Counted from the stretch's first letter, positions 1 through 9,175 are shown. The stretch: DNA of 64,000 nt from Kurthia massiliensis (GCF_000285555.1 NZ_HE610999.1:203893-267892); one strand, 5' to 3'. Made by a program: numbers and translations. The notes: generated by a model not told the origin, from the sequence alone.

Positions 1-567
1 TTCTGTTGCAATGTCTTCCAAACAAAGTGTTTCTCGTTGAAGTAATGGATGACTGCGATGCGTTACGAATAAAAACATTTCATTATATAGTGGAATTTCA
101 ACAAATTGCCCATTGATGCGATTGTCTTCATGATAAGAAAAAGCAATATCGACTTCATCATCTTCTAATAATGTCGTCACATGTGAGTGGGCTAACACTT
201 TTGCAGGTGCAGGTTGAAATTGTTCAATATAATGCAAGACGCTCAATGAAATGAGATCGTAAATTGCACCAGGCATTGCACCAATACGTAGTTGTTCGTG
301 ATCTTGTTGATCGAGCGCTTGTAATTGGCTTTTCGTTTGTTCAAGCGTTGCGAAAATTTGTTGGCATTGAGCGTATAAAATTTCGCCTGCTTTCGATAAT
401 GTAATTTTTTTGCCGAGACGATTGAATAACAACACACCAATCGTTTGCTCAAGTACTTTAATTTGTTGGCTTAATGTCGGTTGTGCAATGTGAAGTCGTT
501 GCGCTGCACGTGTAAAATGAAGCTCTTCACTTAAGACCATGAAGTATTCTAGTTGTCGTAATTCCAA
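1..567 (-). CDS. LysR-family transcriptional regulator, C-terminus cut by window edge
   Basis: The minus strand reads an uninterrupted 189-codon frame from a TTG at 567 to the window edge. An AAGGAG ribosome site lies 8 nt before the TTG. The first ~60 residues form the LysR winged helix-turn-helix (ELRQLEYFMVLSEELHFTRA, then a QPTLSQQI recognition helix), followed by the start of the periplasmic-binding-like effector domain. It begins 17 bp after the stop of the LysR gene at 585-1454 and its ribosome site lies just past that stop, so the two look co-transcribed. The effector is not predictable from the partial sequence. The rest of the gene lies left of the window. Confidence 0.88.
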   Translation of the reverse strand, partial: MELRQLEYFMVLSEELHFTRAAQRLHIAQPTLSQQIKVLEQTIGVLLFNRLGKKITLSKAGEILYAQCQQIFATLEQTKSQLQALDQQDHEQLRIGAMPGAIYDLISLSVLHYIEQFQPAPAKVLAHSHVTTLLEDDEVDIAFSYHEDNRINGQFVEIPLYNEMFLFVTHRSHPLLQRETLCLEDIATE

Positions 568-584
568 TGCTTGAACTCCTTTCT

Positions 585-1454
585 TTAAAACATATTTAAA
601 AAAGCGCGGGTCGCATACGATAAGTAGCGATCTTTTTTTGTGATCATCGCAATTTCCCATAAATACGGTTCTTCTTCATCAATTGACAGCATTTTGACGT
701 GTGGATTGTTATGCTTTTCAAAAATAGATTTTGGCAAAATGGCAATGCCCATATTGAGCGCAATTAATTCGACCATTAAATCCCACTGTGAAGATTCATA
801 AGCGATATGCGGTGAAAAGCCATTTTTTGCGCATAAATTAATGACCGTATCATGTAATGTAAAATCGTTTGTAAATAAAATAAATTTATCTTGTGCTAAT
901 TCGGAAACTTTTATTCTATCGCGATTTGCAAGAGGGTGATTTTGTGATAAATAAATCATAAACTCATCGACAAAGTACGGCTTTACGTGAAAATGGTCTT
1001 CTGTAAACGGTTTAACCGTAAAGCCAATATCAATTTTTTCATCTTCAGCGAGCGTCAAAATATGTTTGGCGCCTAATTCAACGAGGCGAAGTGTCACATC
1101 TGGAAAGACGCGGTGGAATTTTTGGGCCATAGACGGAAAAATGAGCGTGCCGATAACAGGTGGAATACCGAGCATAATTTCACCTTTTCGTAAATCTTGC
1201 AATTCATCGAGTAAGTTTGGCATATCTTGGAGTGGCTTGAGCGCTAGGCGTCCTTGCTCAATGACGATTCTACCTGCGTCGGTCAGCTCCAATTTACGTG
1301 TCGTACGATTAAATAATGTGACATTTAATTCTTCTTCTAATTGTTTGACGACTTTACTTAAATAAGGCTGCGTGACGAACGTTTTTTCCGCTGCACGTGT
1401 AAAACTACCATATTCTGCAACTGCCATAAACAATTCAATCGAGCGTAAATCCAA
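585..1454 (-). CDS. LysR-family transcriptional regulator (CidR/YwbI-like)
   Basis: A full-length 289-residue LysR regulator: N-terminal HTH (SIELFMAVAEYGSFTRAAEK, then TQPYLSKVVKQLEEEL) and a complete effector-binding domain. The ATG at 1469 is unlikely to be the start, because its codons 1-3 contain the ribosome site GGAGGTG. The TTG at 1454 is correctly spaced from it. The gene diverges from a thiolase gene at 1568, so control of that gene and of itself is the usual expectation for this family. The overall sequence resembles the CidR/YwbI branch, but ligand and targets are inference. Confidence 0.88.
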   Translation of the reverse strand: MDLRSIELFMAVAEYGSFTRAAEKTFVTQPYLSKVVKQLEEELNVTLFNRTTRKLELTDAGRIVIEQGRLALKPLQDMPNLLDELQDLRKGEIMLGIPPVIGTLIFPSMAQKFHRVFPDVTLRLVELGAKHILTLAEDEKIDIGFTVKPFTEDHFHVKPYFVDEFMIYLSQNHPLANRDRIKVSELAQDKFILFTNDFTLHDTVINLCAKNGFSPHIAYESSQWDLMVELIALNMGIAILPKSIFEKHNNPHVKMLSIDEEEPYLWEIAMITKKDRYLSYATRAFLNMF

Positions 1455-1486
1455 ATTTGACACCTCCATTTATTTATAACTGATAG

Positions 1487-1508
1487 ATATAAAAAATATT
1501 CTTTATAT
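1487..1508. promoter_or_regulatory. Inverted repeat between divergent LysR and thiolase genes
   Basis: ATATAAA and TTTATAT are separated by 8 bp, giving a 7-8-7 dyad in the 100-bp divergent intergenic region. LysR regulators commonly bind AT-rich dyads of this spacing, so it is a candidate operator. AT-rich dyads also arise by chance. Confidence 0.35.
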
Positions 1509-1567
1509 GAATTTTACTAATAATTATCCAGAATGTAAAATTTAGACAGTGAGAAAGGGGAGAAAGT

Positions 1568-2749
1568 ATGAAAAATGTTGTGATTGTAGAAGCAGTACGT
1601 ACAGCAATTGGGAATTTCAACGGTGCATTTGAAGGCACAGCTGCCACAGAACTTGGGGCAGTCGTTGTAAAAGAAGTTTTAAATCGTTCAAATGTAGAAG
1701 CAGCACAAGTCGATGAAGTCATTTTGGGGAATGTACTTCAAGCTGGTCTTGGTCAAGGTCCGGCACGTCAAGCAGCTGTTTATGCTGGATTACCTTTCGA
1801 AGTACCAGCAACGACGATTAATAAATTATGTGGTTCAGGTTTAAAAACAGTTCATCTCGCAACACAAGCCATTCAGCTTGGGGAGGCTGATATTGTGATT
1901 GCGGGTGGTACAGAAAATATGACGCGCGCGCCTTATTTATTAGATAAAGCACGCCAAGGTTACCGTATGGGTGATGGTAAAATTGTCGATAGCATGATTG
2001 GGGATGGTTTAACCGATGCATTCGAAGGCTATCACATGGGGATTACAGCTGAAAATTTAGCAGAGAAGTATAGTATTTCACGTGAAGAGCAAGATGCTTT
2101 TGCTGCAAAGAGTCAACAAAAAGCAGAAGCAGCACAGCAAGCTGACCGCTTTAAAGATGAAATTGTACCTGTCGAAATTAAAAAGCGTAAAGAAACGGTT
2201 GTCATTGATCGTGACGAGTTTCCACGTGCTGGTGTAACCGCTGAAAAATTAGCGGGTATGCGCCCAGCGTTTAAAAAAGATGGGACAGTAACAGCGGCGA
2301 ACGCTTCAGGCATTAACGATGGTGCAGCCGCATTATTAATTATGTCTGAAGATAAAGCGAACGAGCTAGGGTTAAAGCCACTTGCGCGCATCGTCAGCAA
2401 TGCGGTAGCTGGTGTCGATCCATCCATTATGGGAATCGGCCCTGTACCCGCAACGAAAAAAGCACTTGAAAAAGCGGGTTTATCATTAGACGACATTGAT
2501 TTAATCGAAGCGAATGAAGCATTTGCAGCGCAATCATTAGCTGTTGCGAAAGAATTAGCTTTCGATTTAGATAAAGTGAACGTCAATGGTGGCGCGATTG
2601 CACTTGGACATCCAATCGGTGCAAGTGGTGCACGTATTTTAGTAACGTTAGTACATGAAATGCAAAAACGAGATGATGTCAAATATGGACTTGCAACATT
2701 ATGCGTCGGCGGTGGACAAGGCGTATCAACGATTATTGAAAAACTGTAA
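1568..2749 (+). CDS. Acetyl-CoA C-acetyltransferase (thiolase)
   Basis: A 393-residue thiolase that condenses two acetyl-CoA to acetoacetyl-CoA, or runs the reverse cleavage. The nucleophilic cysteine is in NKLCGSG (Cys88). The [10 protein letters not shown] motif gives the catalytic His348, and the second active-site cysteine is in CVGGGQG (Cys379). The length is standard for the biosynthetic/degradative thiolase II family. The start follows an AAGGGGAG ribosome site. It is a single-gene unit, divergent from the LysR pair and closed by a strong terminator, so it is probably controlled by one of those LysR proteins. Whether it serves fatty-acid turnover, mevalonate supply or ketone metabolism cannot be told from this context. 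Confidence 0.95.
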   Translation: MKNVVIVEAVRTAIGNFNGAFEGTAATELGAVVVKEVLNRSNVEAAQVDEVILGNVLQAGLGQGPARQAAVYAGLPFEVPATTINKLCGSGLKTVHLATQAIQLGEADIVIAGGTENMTRAPYLLDKARQGYRMGDGKIVDSMIGDGLTDAFEGYHMGITAENLAEKYSISREEQDAFAAKSQQKAEAAQQADRFKDEIVPVEIKKRKETVVIDRDEFPRAGVTAEKLAGMRPAFKKDGTVTAANASGINDGAAALLIMSEDKANELGLKPLARIVSNAVAGVDPSIMGIGPVPATKKALEKAGLSLDDIDLIEANEAFAAQSLAVAKELAFDLDKVNVNGGAIALGHPIGASGARILVTLVHEMQKRDDVKYGLATLCVGGGQGVSTIIEKL

Positions 2750-2771
2750 GTAAATATGGGGACTAGTTCGG

Positions 2772-2800
2772 AGCACAGCTTGGGAGGCTGTGCTTTTTTT
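2772..2800 (+). terminator. Rho-independent terminator after thiolase
   Basis: An 8-bp stem AGCACAGC/GCTGTGCT with a 7-nt loop, followed by a run of T. Confidence 0.9.
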
Positions 2801-2882
2801 GATTGCTTTTAATATTTCGAACTATGAAATAATTTATAGAAGCGTTAAAATAAAGACAGTTACATAACAAGGGGGCATTTAT

Positions 2883-4673
2883 ATGAAGACTTATTCAGAC
2901 ACTTGGGATTTAACGTCTTTTTACGAAGGGGGCACGAGTGATTCACCGGCTTTTCATGCACATATTGCACAAATTCCAACATTGATGGCGCAATTAGAAA
3001 AAGCGGTTGAAGCGGTCGAGCAACAAACGAGTGTAGAAACGATTGCGGAAGGATTAGCGGCTATTACAACGTTGATGGTTAACATGCGTAAAATTAGCGT
3101 CATGTTATCGTGTTTAACAGCGCAAGATACGACAGATGAGCAAGCTAAAATTATTCACGGTGATATGGCGCCATTATATGCGCAAATGTCACAGTTGACA
3201 TATCGTTTTGATAAAGTAATTGAAACGCTAGATGACGCGACGTTTAAACAATATATTCAAGCACCTGCCTTATCAGATTTTGCATTCATTTTAAATGAAA
3301 CGCGTACACAAACGAAATTGCTGTTATCAGCTGAAGAGGAAGGCATTATGTCGAGCTTACGTGCAAGTGGTGACCAAGCGTGGAGCCAAATGTACGATTT
3401 ACTCATTGCAGATATGACATTTAACGTAACGGTCGATGGTAAAGAGCAGTCACTTTCATTCGGCCAAGCGAGCAATTTACGTAACCACCCCGATGCAGCG
3501 GTCCGCGCACAAGTCGATGAGGTCATTGAACAGGCGTTTGCTGAAAAAGAGCAATTTTTTGCGCATACATTAAATCATTTAGCGGGTTTCCGCTTAACGA
3601 CGTATAAAAAACGTGGTTGGGACGATGTGTTAGCAGAACCGCTTCGCATCAACCGTATGCAACGCGAAACGTTAGATGCAATGTGGGACGCCATTTCAAA
3701 TACGCGTGCGCCATTCGTCGATTTTTTAAATCGTAAAGCCAAATTACTCGGTAAAGAAAATATGACGTGGGCCGATTTAGAAGCACCGATTGCTGATACG
3801 ACAGCGCATATTGACTTCCAACAAGGCGCCGATTTTATTTTAGAACATTTCGGCGCATTCGGACCTGAGCTAAAAGGATTTGCGCGTCAAGCATTTGAAA
3901 AATCTTGGATTGAAGCTGCAGACCGTCCGAACAAACGACCAGGTGGTTTTTGTACGACATCACCACTCGATCAACAGTCACGTATTTTCATGACGTATGC
4001 AGGAACGATGAATAATGTATCGACACTTGCACACGAACTAGGACATGCTTTCCATTCATATGCCCTACGTCCAGTGCACCCGTTAAATGCGAGTTATGCG
4101 ATGAATGTCGCAGAAACAGCGTCTACGTTTGCTGAAATGATTATTGCCGATGCCGCTGTAGAGGCAGCAGAGGGCGCAGAAAAAATATCATTACTCGAAG
4201 ATAAAGTACAACGTTCCGTATCATTGTTTATGAATATTCAATCTCGCTTCTTATTTGAAACGCGCTTCTATGAAGAACGTAAAAAAGGTATCGTTTCAGC
4301 GAGTCGTTTAAATGAATTAATGAGTGAAGCACAACAAGAAGCGTACGGTGGCGCGCTAGAAACGACACACCCACATTTCTGGGCATCAAAATTACACTTT
4401 TATATTACAGGCGTCCCGTTTTATAACTTCCCGTACACGTTCGGTTACTTATTCTCGTTAAGCATTTATGCGAAAGCGAAACAAGTCGGTCCAGCCTTTG
4501 AACAACAATATATAGCGTTGTTACGTGATACAGGGAAAATGAACGTTGAAGACCTTGTGATGAAACATTTAGGCGAAGATATTACGAAACAAGACTTCTG
4601 GCAAAAAGGCGTCGATTTAGCTGCAAAAGATGCTGTACTATTTTTACAATTAACTGAAGAAAAGATGAAATAA
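2883..4673 (+). CDS. M3-family oligoendopeptidase (PepF-like)
   Basis: A 596-residue cytosolic zinc metallopeptidase that cleaves short peptides. The HELGH zinc motif at residues 384-388 supplies two histidine ligands and the catalytic glutamate. A downstream ETAST/FAEM segment carries the third ligand, as in M3 enzymes. The length matches oligoendopeptidase F, and the start has an AAGGGGG ribosome site. No signal peptide is seen. It stands alone between a thiolase terminator and a DMT exporter. The exact clan name (PepF versus the M3B family) is not resolved. Confidence 0.93.
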   Translation: MKTYSDTWDLTSFYEGGTSDSPAFHAHIAQIPTLMAQLEKAVEAVEQQTSVETIAEGLAAITTLMVNMRKISVMLSCLTAQDTTDEQAKIIHGDMAPLYAQMSQLTYRFDKVIETLDDATFKQYIQAPALSDFAFILNETRTQTKLLLSAEEEGIMSSLRASGDQAWSQMYDLLIADMTFNVTVDGKEQSLSFGQASNLRNHPDAAVRAQVDEVIEQAFAEKEQFFAHTLNHLAGFRLTTYKKRGWDDVLAEPLRINRMQRETLDAMWDAISNTRAPFVDFLNRKAKLLGKENMTWADLEAPIADTTAHIDFQQGADFILEHFGAFGPELKGFARQAFEKSWIEAADRPNKRPGGFCTTSPLDQQSRIFMTYAGTMNNVSTLAHELGHAFHSYALRPVHPLNASYAMNVAETASTFAEMIIADAAVEAAEGAEKISLLEDKVQRSVSLFMNIQSRFLFETRFYEERKKGIVSASRLNELMSEAQQEAYGGALETTHPHFWASKLHFYITGVPFYNFPYTFGYLFSLSIYAKAKQVGPAFEQQYIALLRDTGKMNVEDLVMKHLGEDITKQDFWQKGVDLAAKDAVLFLQLTEEKMK

Positions 4674-4739
4674 TATTCACAAAAGTGAATATCCATAGTA
4701 TGATGAGTTGAATCATTTTATAAGAGAGAAGGCTTCATA

Positions 4740-5618
4740 TTGGGAAAGTATAAAGGTGAATTGCTCATGACAATTACCGCCCTCATGTGGGGAAGCGGTT
4801 TTATCGGCATGGCAGTTGGACTTGAATATTGGACAGTATTTCAGTTAATGGCTTTTCGTTTTACATTAGCGACAGTGTTATTATGCTTGATCTTCCATCA
4901 AAAATTAAAACTCATCAATCGAAAAGTACTATGGAAAGGCGCGATTCTCGGAACGATTTTATTTACCGCATTCGCCGTTCAAACGTATGGCTTAGCGTAT
5001 ACGACCGTTTCGAAAAATGCCTTTTTAACGGCGATTAACGTCTTAATCGTGCCGGTCATTGCATTTGTTATTTATAAACGAAAATTTGACCGCTACGAAG
5101 TGACTGCTGCGCTAATGGCAGTTGTCGGCATCGGTTTTTTATCATTAACGAATGATTTTACGATTAATATTGGTGACTGGTTATCGATTTTATGTGCGGT
5201 GTTATTCGCATTTGATATTTTTTATACGAATGTATTCGTAAAAGACGAAGATCCACTCGCCATTACAATTGTGCAATTTATGACCGCATCTGTACTTGGC
5301 TTAGTTGCCGTCATTGTACTTGGAGAAGTGCCTACACATATTGAAGCACAAGGCGTTTACATCATTATTTATTTAGCAGTCTTTTGTACGTGCGTAGCAT
5401 ATGTATGTCAAAATGTCGGCATGCAATATGCGAATCCGACAAAGTCAGCTATTATTTTATCAATGGAATCGTTATTTGGTACGTTATTCTCTGTGTGGAT
5501 TTTGCACGAGTTCTTAACGGGGCGCATGATTTTCGGTTGCTTATTGATTTTAGTGGCGGTTATTATCGCAGAAATTAAGCCAAATTTAAAATTTGTAATG
5601 ACAAAACAAAAGGTATAA
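4740..5618 (+). CDS. DMT-superfamily (EamA) transporter
   Basis: A 292-residue membrane protein with about ten hydrophobic segments in two EamA repeats, typical of drug/metabolite exporters. The start is TTG at 4740, preceded by AGAGAAGG. No substrate can be inferred, because EamA proteins export amino acids, sugars or drugs. A strong hairpin terminator follows, so it is monocistronic. Confidence 0.9.
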   Translation: MGKYKGELLMTITALMWGSGFIGMAVGLEYWTVFQLMAFRFTLATVLLCLIFHQKLKLINRKVLWKGAILGTILFTAFAVQTYGLAYTTVSKNAFLTAINVLIVPVIAFVIYKRKFDRYEVTAALMAVVGIGFLSLTNDFTINIGDWLSILCAVLFAFDIFYTNVFVKDEDPLAITIVQFMTASVLGLVAVIVLGEVPTHIEAQGVYIIIYLAVFCTCVAYVCQNVGMQYANPTKSAIILSMESLFGTLFSVWILHEFLTGRMIFGCLLILVAVIIAEIKPNLKFVMTKQKV

Positions 5619-5620
5619 CG

Positions 5621-5654
5621 AAAAAGCGTAGTCTATGAGCGGCTACGCTTTTTT
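5621..5654 (+). terminator. Terminator after EamA transporter
   Basis: An 11-bp stem, AAAAAGCGTAG paired with CTACGCTTTTT, with an 11-nt loop and a T-tract. Confidence 0.9.
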
Positions 5655-5689
5655 CATTATATATACTGATCATTATAAAAAAATTAATA

Positions 5690-6049
5690 TTACGCATTTA
5701 TCCATTGTAATTGGCCAAGTTGTGCTGATAGTGACATGTGCATTTCAGGGAAAATAAACGTCCATGGCATCGCGCTATGTGGGGGAACGACGAGTGCAGG
5801 TATCGTAAATGTGTGCGTAGCGACAAGGTTATCATGCTGTATGTATGCAAGTTTTGACTCGCAAAATGACATTTTTTCATCGCTCGTGTTGCGAATTAAT
5901 ACAGTAACGAGTAAATGGCCACGATGATTGACCGCATGTCGAATCGTTGAAAAAATATTTGTAGATGTATGTGCATAGACTTGTTCAATAATTTGACGGT
6001 CTTTTGTACTTAGCGCTTTTGCCCACGATTTTTCGTAGCATAATTGCAT
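5690..6049 (-). CDS. SLAP-domain-like small protein
   Basis: A 119-residue protein ending in a beta-rich module with the PPHSAMPWTFIFPE motif, which resembles the SLAP domain found in Bacillales accessory-Sec/S-layer assembly proteins. The ATG at 6049 is chosen because AGAGG lies 9 nt upstream; the GTG and ATG further upstream sit on top of that site. There is no signal peptide, so it is probably cytosolic. The divergent neighbour is the Fur-boxed AraC gene. The family call rests on the C-terminal motif alone. Confidence 0.6.
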   Translation of the reverse strand: MQLCYEKSWAKALSTKDRQIIEQVYAHTSTNIFSTIRHAVNHRGHLLVTVLIRNTSDEKMSFCESKLAYIQHDNLVATHTFTIPALVVPPHSAMPWTFIFPEMHMSLSAQLGQLQWINA

Positions 6050-6122
6050 ATTCATCACCTCTGCTCAATAGTTTAGCATAATCGCCGCTTTACAAATGGC
6101 ATTTTTATTTGTAAAATTCAAT

Positions 6123-6137
6123 TGATAATGATTATCA
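6123..6137. promoter_or_regulatory. Fur box upstream of AraC regulator
   Basis: TGATAATGATTATCA is a perfect 7-1-7 inverted repeat that matches the Bacillus Fur consensus exactly. It sits about 20 bp before the AraC-family start, placing that gene under iron control. Confidence 0.9.
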
Positions 6138-6158
6138 GTTGAGAAAGAAGTGATGACA

Positions 6159-6953
6159 ATGAAAACGGAAGAAGTAATGTCTTATTACGCAGAAAACACT
6201 GTACAATTTTTTGATATGTTTACGCACAACGTAACAGTTGAAGCAAAGAGCCTCGTTCATCACAATGCACTAGGCAAATGTAGCTTCGTATTCCCGCTGT
6301 CAGGGCAGGGCTATTTTATTTTTGATAATGTACGCTACAAACTGGCACCAGGCACGGTATTACACGTCGACGGTTCAGCGCCGATTGAAATGAAGCCACT
6401 CGGAAGCGAACCATGTCATTATGCGGTGATTTATTATGAAACAGAGGGCACTTGTATTAGTCATGATCCATTCGCCATTGCGATTGATGATTATGATAAA
6501 TGCCAAAAAATCGTTCGTAAAATGGCGCATACATACGCAACACCAGGGAACATTTCTCGTGTACAAACGAAAGCACATTTTATGCAATTTATTAGTGAGC
6601 TTCTTGTCGCGCATCAACGTAGTAAAAAAATCGATCGTGAAGACAAAATGAGTGAAGCCCTCGCATTTATGCGTGAGTATTATCATTCAGGATTAACGGT
6701 GACGGAAGTGGCCGAACGTTTCAATATTGAGCGCCGTCGTTTCGCGCATTTATTTGAACGCTATACAGGCATTAATCCAAGTAATTATTTAATCGAACTA
6801 CGCATTCAACATGCAAAAGAATTAATGCGTGCAACGGACGATACGATTGCGAAAATTGCGGAAAAAGTCGGTTATGACGATCCATTTTATTTCAGCCGTA
6901 TTTTTAAAAAGTATACAGGGAAAGCCCCAACTGTTTATCGTCAATGTTTGTAA
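6159..6953 (+). CDS. AraC-family regulator with cupin sensor domain, iron-regulated
   Basis: 264 residues. The N-terminal ~130 residues form a cupin-like sensor (GKCSFVFPLSGQGYFIFDNV). The C-terminal ~100 residues hold the two AraC helix-turn-helices (VTEVAERFNIERRRFAHLF and IAEKVGYDDPFYFSRIFKKY). The ATG at 6159 is favoured because a purine-rich site lies ~8 nt upstream; ATG 6153 and GTG 6150 are alternatives. The Fur box means expression under iron limitation. Siderophore-responsive AraC proteins such as Btr are a plausible analogy, but no siderophore transport gene is adjacent. Confidence 0.88.
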   Translation: MKTEEVMSYYAENTVQFFDMFTHNVTVEAKSLVHHNALGKCSFVFPLSGQGYFIFDNVRYKLAPGTVLHVDGSAPIEMKPLGSEPCHYAVIYYETEGTCISHDPFAIAIDDYDKCQKIVRKMAHTYATPGNISRVQTKAHFMQFISELLVAHQRSKKIDREDKMSEALAFMREYYHSGLTVTEVAERFNIERRRFAHLFERYTGINPSNYLIELRIQHAKELMRATDDTIAKIAEKVGYDDPFYFSRIFKKYTGKAPTVYRQCL

Positions 6954-6974
6954 CAAAAATTTTTTACACTGTAT

Positions 6975-6989
6975 TGAGAATGATTTTCA
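6975..6989. promoter_or_regulatory. Second, orphan Fur box
   Basis: TGAGAATGATTTTCA is a 7-1-7 Fur-type repeat with one mismatched pair. It lies between the end of the AraC gene and a terminator that begins only 5 bp later, so no open frame is served by it. Confidence 0.7.
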
Positions 6990-6993
6990 ATTT

Positions 6994-7036
6994 AAAGGGA
7001 GTGCATCTTAACGAAACGAGATGCACTCCCTTTTTT
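6994..7036. terminator. Strong bidirectional terminator
   Basis: A 12-bp stem, GGGAGTGCATCT/AGATGCACTCCC, flanked by an A-run on the left and a T-run on the right. Confidence 0.92.
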
Positions 7037-7092
7037 CAGAATGTTCACGCGAATGTGATATGATGAATAAAGATTGAAAAAGGGGGGATTGG

Positions 7093-7491
7093 ATGGATTG
7101 TCCGTTTTGTCAATTAGACGACACCCAGACGATCGTTTTAAGCAATGAGTTATGCATGTTTTTACAACAGCCACTCGCAAGACAAAAAGGGGTACCATTA
7201 GAAGGTGCGGGAATTATCGTACCAAAAGCGCATCGAGAAACGGCGTTTGAGTTAACACCTGAAGAGTGGCAAGCGACGTATGCTTTATTGCATGAAGTGA
7301 AACAATACATAGATATCCATTATGCAACTGTTGGCTATAATCTAGGGTGGAATTGTGGACCAGCAGCAGGTCAGCATTTTCCGCATGCACATTTTCATGT
7401 GTTACCGCGTTATGCAGATGAGCCGATGATTGGTAAAGGGATTCGTTATTTATTTAAGGGTGAATTAAATCAAAGGAGTCAAAAACGATGA
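7093..7491 (+). CDS. HIT-family protein
   Basis: A 132-residue histidine-triad nucleotide hydrolase/transferase. The signature HAHFHV lies at residues 98-103, with a preceding His95. An N-terminal CPFC pair (residues 3-6) could hold a metal. It acts on nucleotide phosphoramidates or dinucleotides, but the substrate is not inferable. It overlaps the next gene by 4 nt (ATGA), so the two are translated as a unit with the alpha/beta hydrolase. Confidence 0.9.
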   Translation: MDCPFCQLDDTQTIVLSNELCMFLQQPLARQKGVPLEGAGIIVPKAHRETAFELTPEEWQATYALLHEVKQYIDIHYATVGYNLGWNCGPAAGQHFPHAHFHVLPRYADEPMIGKGIRYLFKGELNQRSQKR

Positions 7492-8222
7492 ATTACGCGA
7501 TGTATGGAGATAAGCAGGCACAAGAAGTAATTGTCGCTATTCCTGCACTAGGGGAGCGAAAAGAAATGTTTTTACCACTCGTAGCACAATTACCAACATA
7601 TCGATGGCTCGTTTTTGATTTACCCGGGAGTCATTTGAAGAAAGAAGCAGCATCAGTAGATCATTTTTGTAAGTGGATACAGCATGTATTGATGAAAGAA
7701 CAGGTGACCGTAGCGCATTTCATCGGCAGTTCAATTGGTGCGTGGATCATTCAAGCATTTACTGCACGATATCCAGCGCTCGTTCAATCACTCGTATTAT
7801 TAGATGGGGGGCATTATTTCCAAGAAGGCGCTTATGAAGAAGTGTCACTAGCAACAGGTACAGCACAAGTGGAAAAGATTGAAGCAGCGATTCATGAATT
7901 AACGTATGCGATGCCTCATTTGACTAAGGAAGCGTATGTGCAGTTTTACGATTATTTTTTACAAAACTATGTACTATATGAAGGGGAATATGTGCATCAT
8001 TGTGATGAAGCGGCATATCATCAACTTTCGAAAGATGTCACAGTGTATAACTACTGTTTACCGACATTTGACGTTCCAACATTACTCATGATCGCTGCAA
8101 GTTCTGCTGACGAGGAGTCTATCAATCATGCTAGGCGACTCGCGGCAAAGTGTGAGCAAGTGAAGTTGCAAGGGAGACCGAAAAAGATTTACACGATTCA
8201 TTTTGAAGCGAAGCGTTCGTAA
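7488..8222 (+). CDS. Alpha/beta-hydrolase fold protein
   Basis: 244 residues with the nucleophile elbow GSSIG (Ser82) and an N-terminal VVAIPALGERKEMF-like segment of the alpha/beta fold. The catalytic acid and histidine lie in the C-terminal third but are not assigned with certainty. The 4-nt overlap with the HIT gene indicates coupled translation. Substrate unknown. Confidence 0.8.
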   Translation: MNYAMYGDKQAQEVIVAIPALGERKEMFLPLVAQLPTYRWLVFDLPGSHLKKEAASVDHFCKWIQHVLMKEQVTVAHFIGSSIGAWIIQAFTARYPALVQSLVLLDGGHYFQEGAYEEVSLATGTAQVEKIEAAIHELTYAMPHLTKEAYVQFYDYFLQNYVLYEGEYVHHCDEAAYHQLSKDVTVYNYCLPTFDVPTLLMIAASSADEESINHARRLAAKCEQVKLQGRPKKIYTIHFEAKRS

Positions 8223-8291
8223 ACATGTGATACACTAGATAAATAAGCGGAAGAATAATAGTTAAGAAGAAGTATTGCTAGGAGAATGAAT

Positions 8292-8495
8292 ATGAACGGT
8301 AAAAATCGTAAAGACGTATATCCCGGATTAAAAGTGGATATCGTATTGAAACAAGATCAACGCACAGGAAAAACGACAGCAGGCATCGTGAAAGACTTAC
8401 TGACGAACAGTAGCTCGCATCCACATGGAATTAAAGTTCGTTTAACAGACGGTCAAATCGGACGCGTTTGTCAAACGTATCCAGTGGAAAATTAG
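8292..8495 (+). CDS. ywbE: YwbE-family small protein
   Basis: 67 residues matching the YwbE/DUF2196 family along its full length (starts MNGKNRKDVYPGLKVDIV, includes HPHGIKVRLTDGQIGRV). The ATG at 8292 is used because AGGAG at 8280-8284 leaves 7 nt; the ATG at 8286 is too close. The fold is predicted to be a small beta barrel that may bind nucleic acid. Biochemical function is unknown in the family. Confidence 0.88.
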   Translation: MNGKNRKDVYPGLKVDIVLKQDQRTGKTTAGIVKDLLTNSSSHPHGIKVRLTDGQIGRVCQTYPVEN

Positions 8496-8515
8496 GCGGT
8501 ATTTTATACAAATAG

Positions 8516-8746
8516 GTGACCGATAATTATTACGTACAAGTGAAAGATACGTGGAGTGTGCATTGTCCGACGTGTGGTTGTGCAGCGGATTGCACGAAGC
8601 ACTTTATATGTATAGATAATGTGCTCACTGAACGGTACGTTGTCCAATCTGAAACGTTTACCCAGCAGAAAATCACGTGTAAAAATTGTCTTGGTACAGG
8701 TTATTTTAAAAAATGGACGTTTCATCACACGTATCAAAAACCATAA
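8516..8746 (+). CDS. Small cysteine-rich zinc-ribbon-like protein
   Basis: 76 residues with two cysteine pairs, CPTCGC near residue 17 and CKNC near residue 55, spaced as in zinc ribbons. The GTG start has only a weak ribosome site, and it lies 20 nt after ywbE, so translation may depend on the upstream gene. The stop codon is embedded in a terminator stem. The codon pattern and cysteine pairs favour a real gene, but no family is recognised. Confidence 0.55.
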   Translation: MTDNYYVQVKDTWSVHCPTCGCAADCTKHFICIDNVLTERYVVQSETFTQQKITCKNCLGTGYFKKWTFHHTYQKP

Positions 8747-8778
8747 AAAGGAGCTGCATTGTCGCAACTCCTTTTTTT
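8745..8778. terminator. Bidirectional terminator
   Basis: AAAAAGGAG and CTCCTTTTT pair, with an inner TGC/GCA extension. It ends the ywbE unit and overlaps the stop of the minus-strand pseudogene. Confidence 0.8.
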
Positions 8779-9057
8779 AGTTATCTGCTACAAAGTCTTT
8801 CGGATAGTTCCATATATCTTCTTCACCAGTTTTTTCGTCGATAATATGAAAGTCTAAATTGACATCGTCTTCATGGACACCGTTGATTACATTATAGTAT
8901 ACGGTCATCGTACTTAGCGCCATTAAGCCGAAACCGTCTATATTTTCCTCGAGTTTTTGTCGACGCTCATTTCATCTTTAGTTCTCTGTTGCGGCGTATC
9001 ATTTCCACAGGCAGCTAACATCAACACGATAACACTCATCATTAAATGTTTTTTCAC
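8777..9057 (-). pseudogene. Decayed lipoprotein paralogue with internal deletion
   Basis: A GTG start with AAAGGAG upstream opens a lipoprotein signal (VIVLMLAACGND) and runs to SVDKN, then hits a stop. A different frame continues immediately with ENIDGFGLMAL, YYNVINGV and FHIIDEKTGE to a stop at 8777. These two pieces match the start and end of the intact lipoprotein at 9176-9748. About 100 central residues are missing and the junction is out of frame. It is a tandem duplicate eroded by one deletion. Confidence 0.82.
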
Positions 9058-9130
9058 GGGTTGCCGCTCCTTTCTGCGAATGGAGTGTTATATCAATACC
9101 CAGCTTAAGTGTGGCATAATACCGCTTCCT

Positions 9131-9169
9131 AAAACAAAAACGTACTTCTCTAAATGCTAGAAGTACGTT
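9131..9169 (-). terminator. Terminator after lipoprotein gene
   Basis: An 11-bp perfect stem, AACGTACTTCT/AGAAGTACGTT. The T-tract lies on the minus strand. Confidence 0.88.
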
Positions 9170-9175
9170 GAATAA

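Noticed and set aside
243-452. 69-codon minus-strand frame starting MSKRLVCC
   Set aside because: It lies in another frame of the partial LysR gene, which has the ribosome site and clear family motifs.
8745-8778. Terminator as an independent small RNA
   Set aside because: It is fully explained as the shared terminator of two convergent units.
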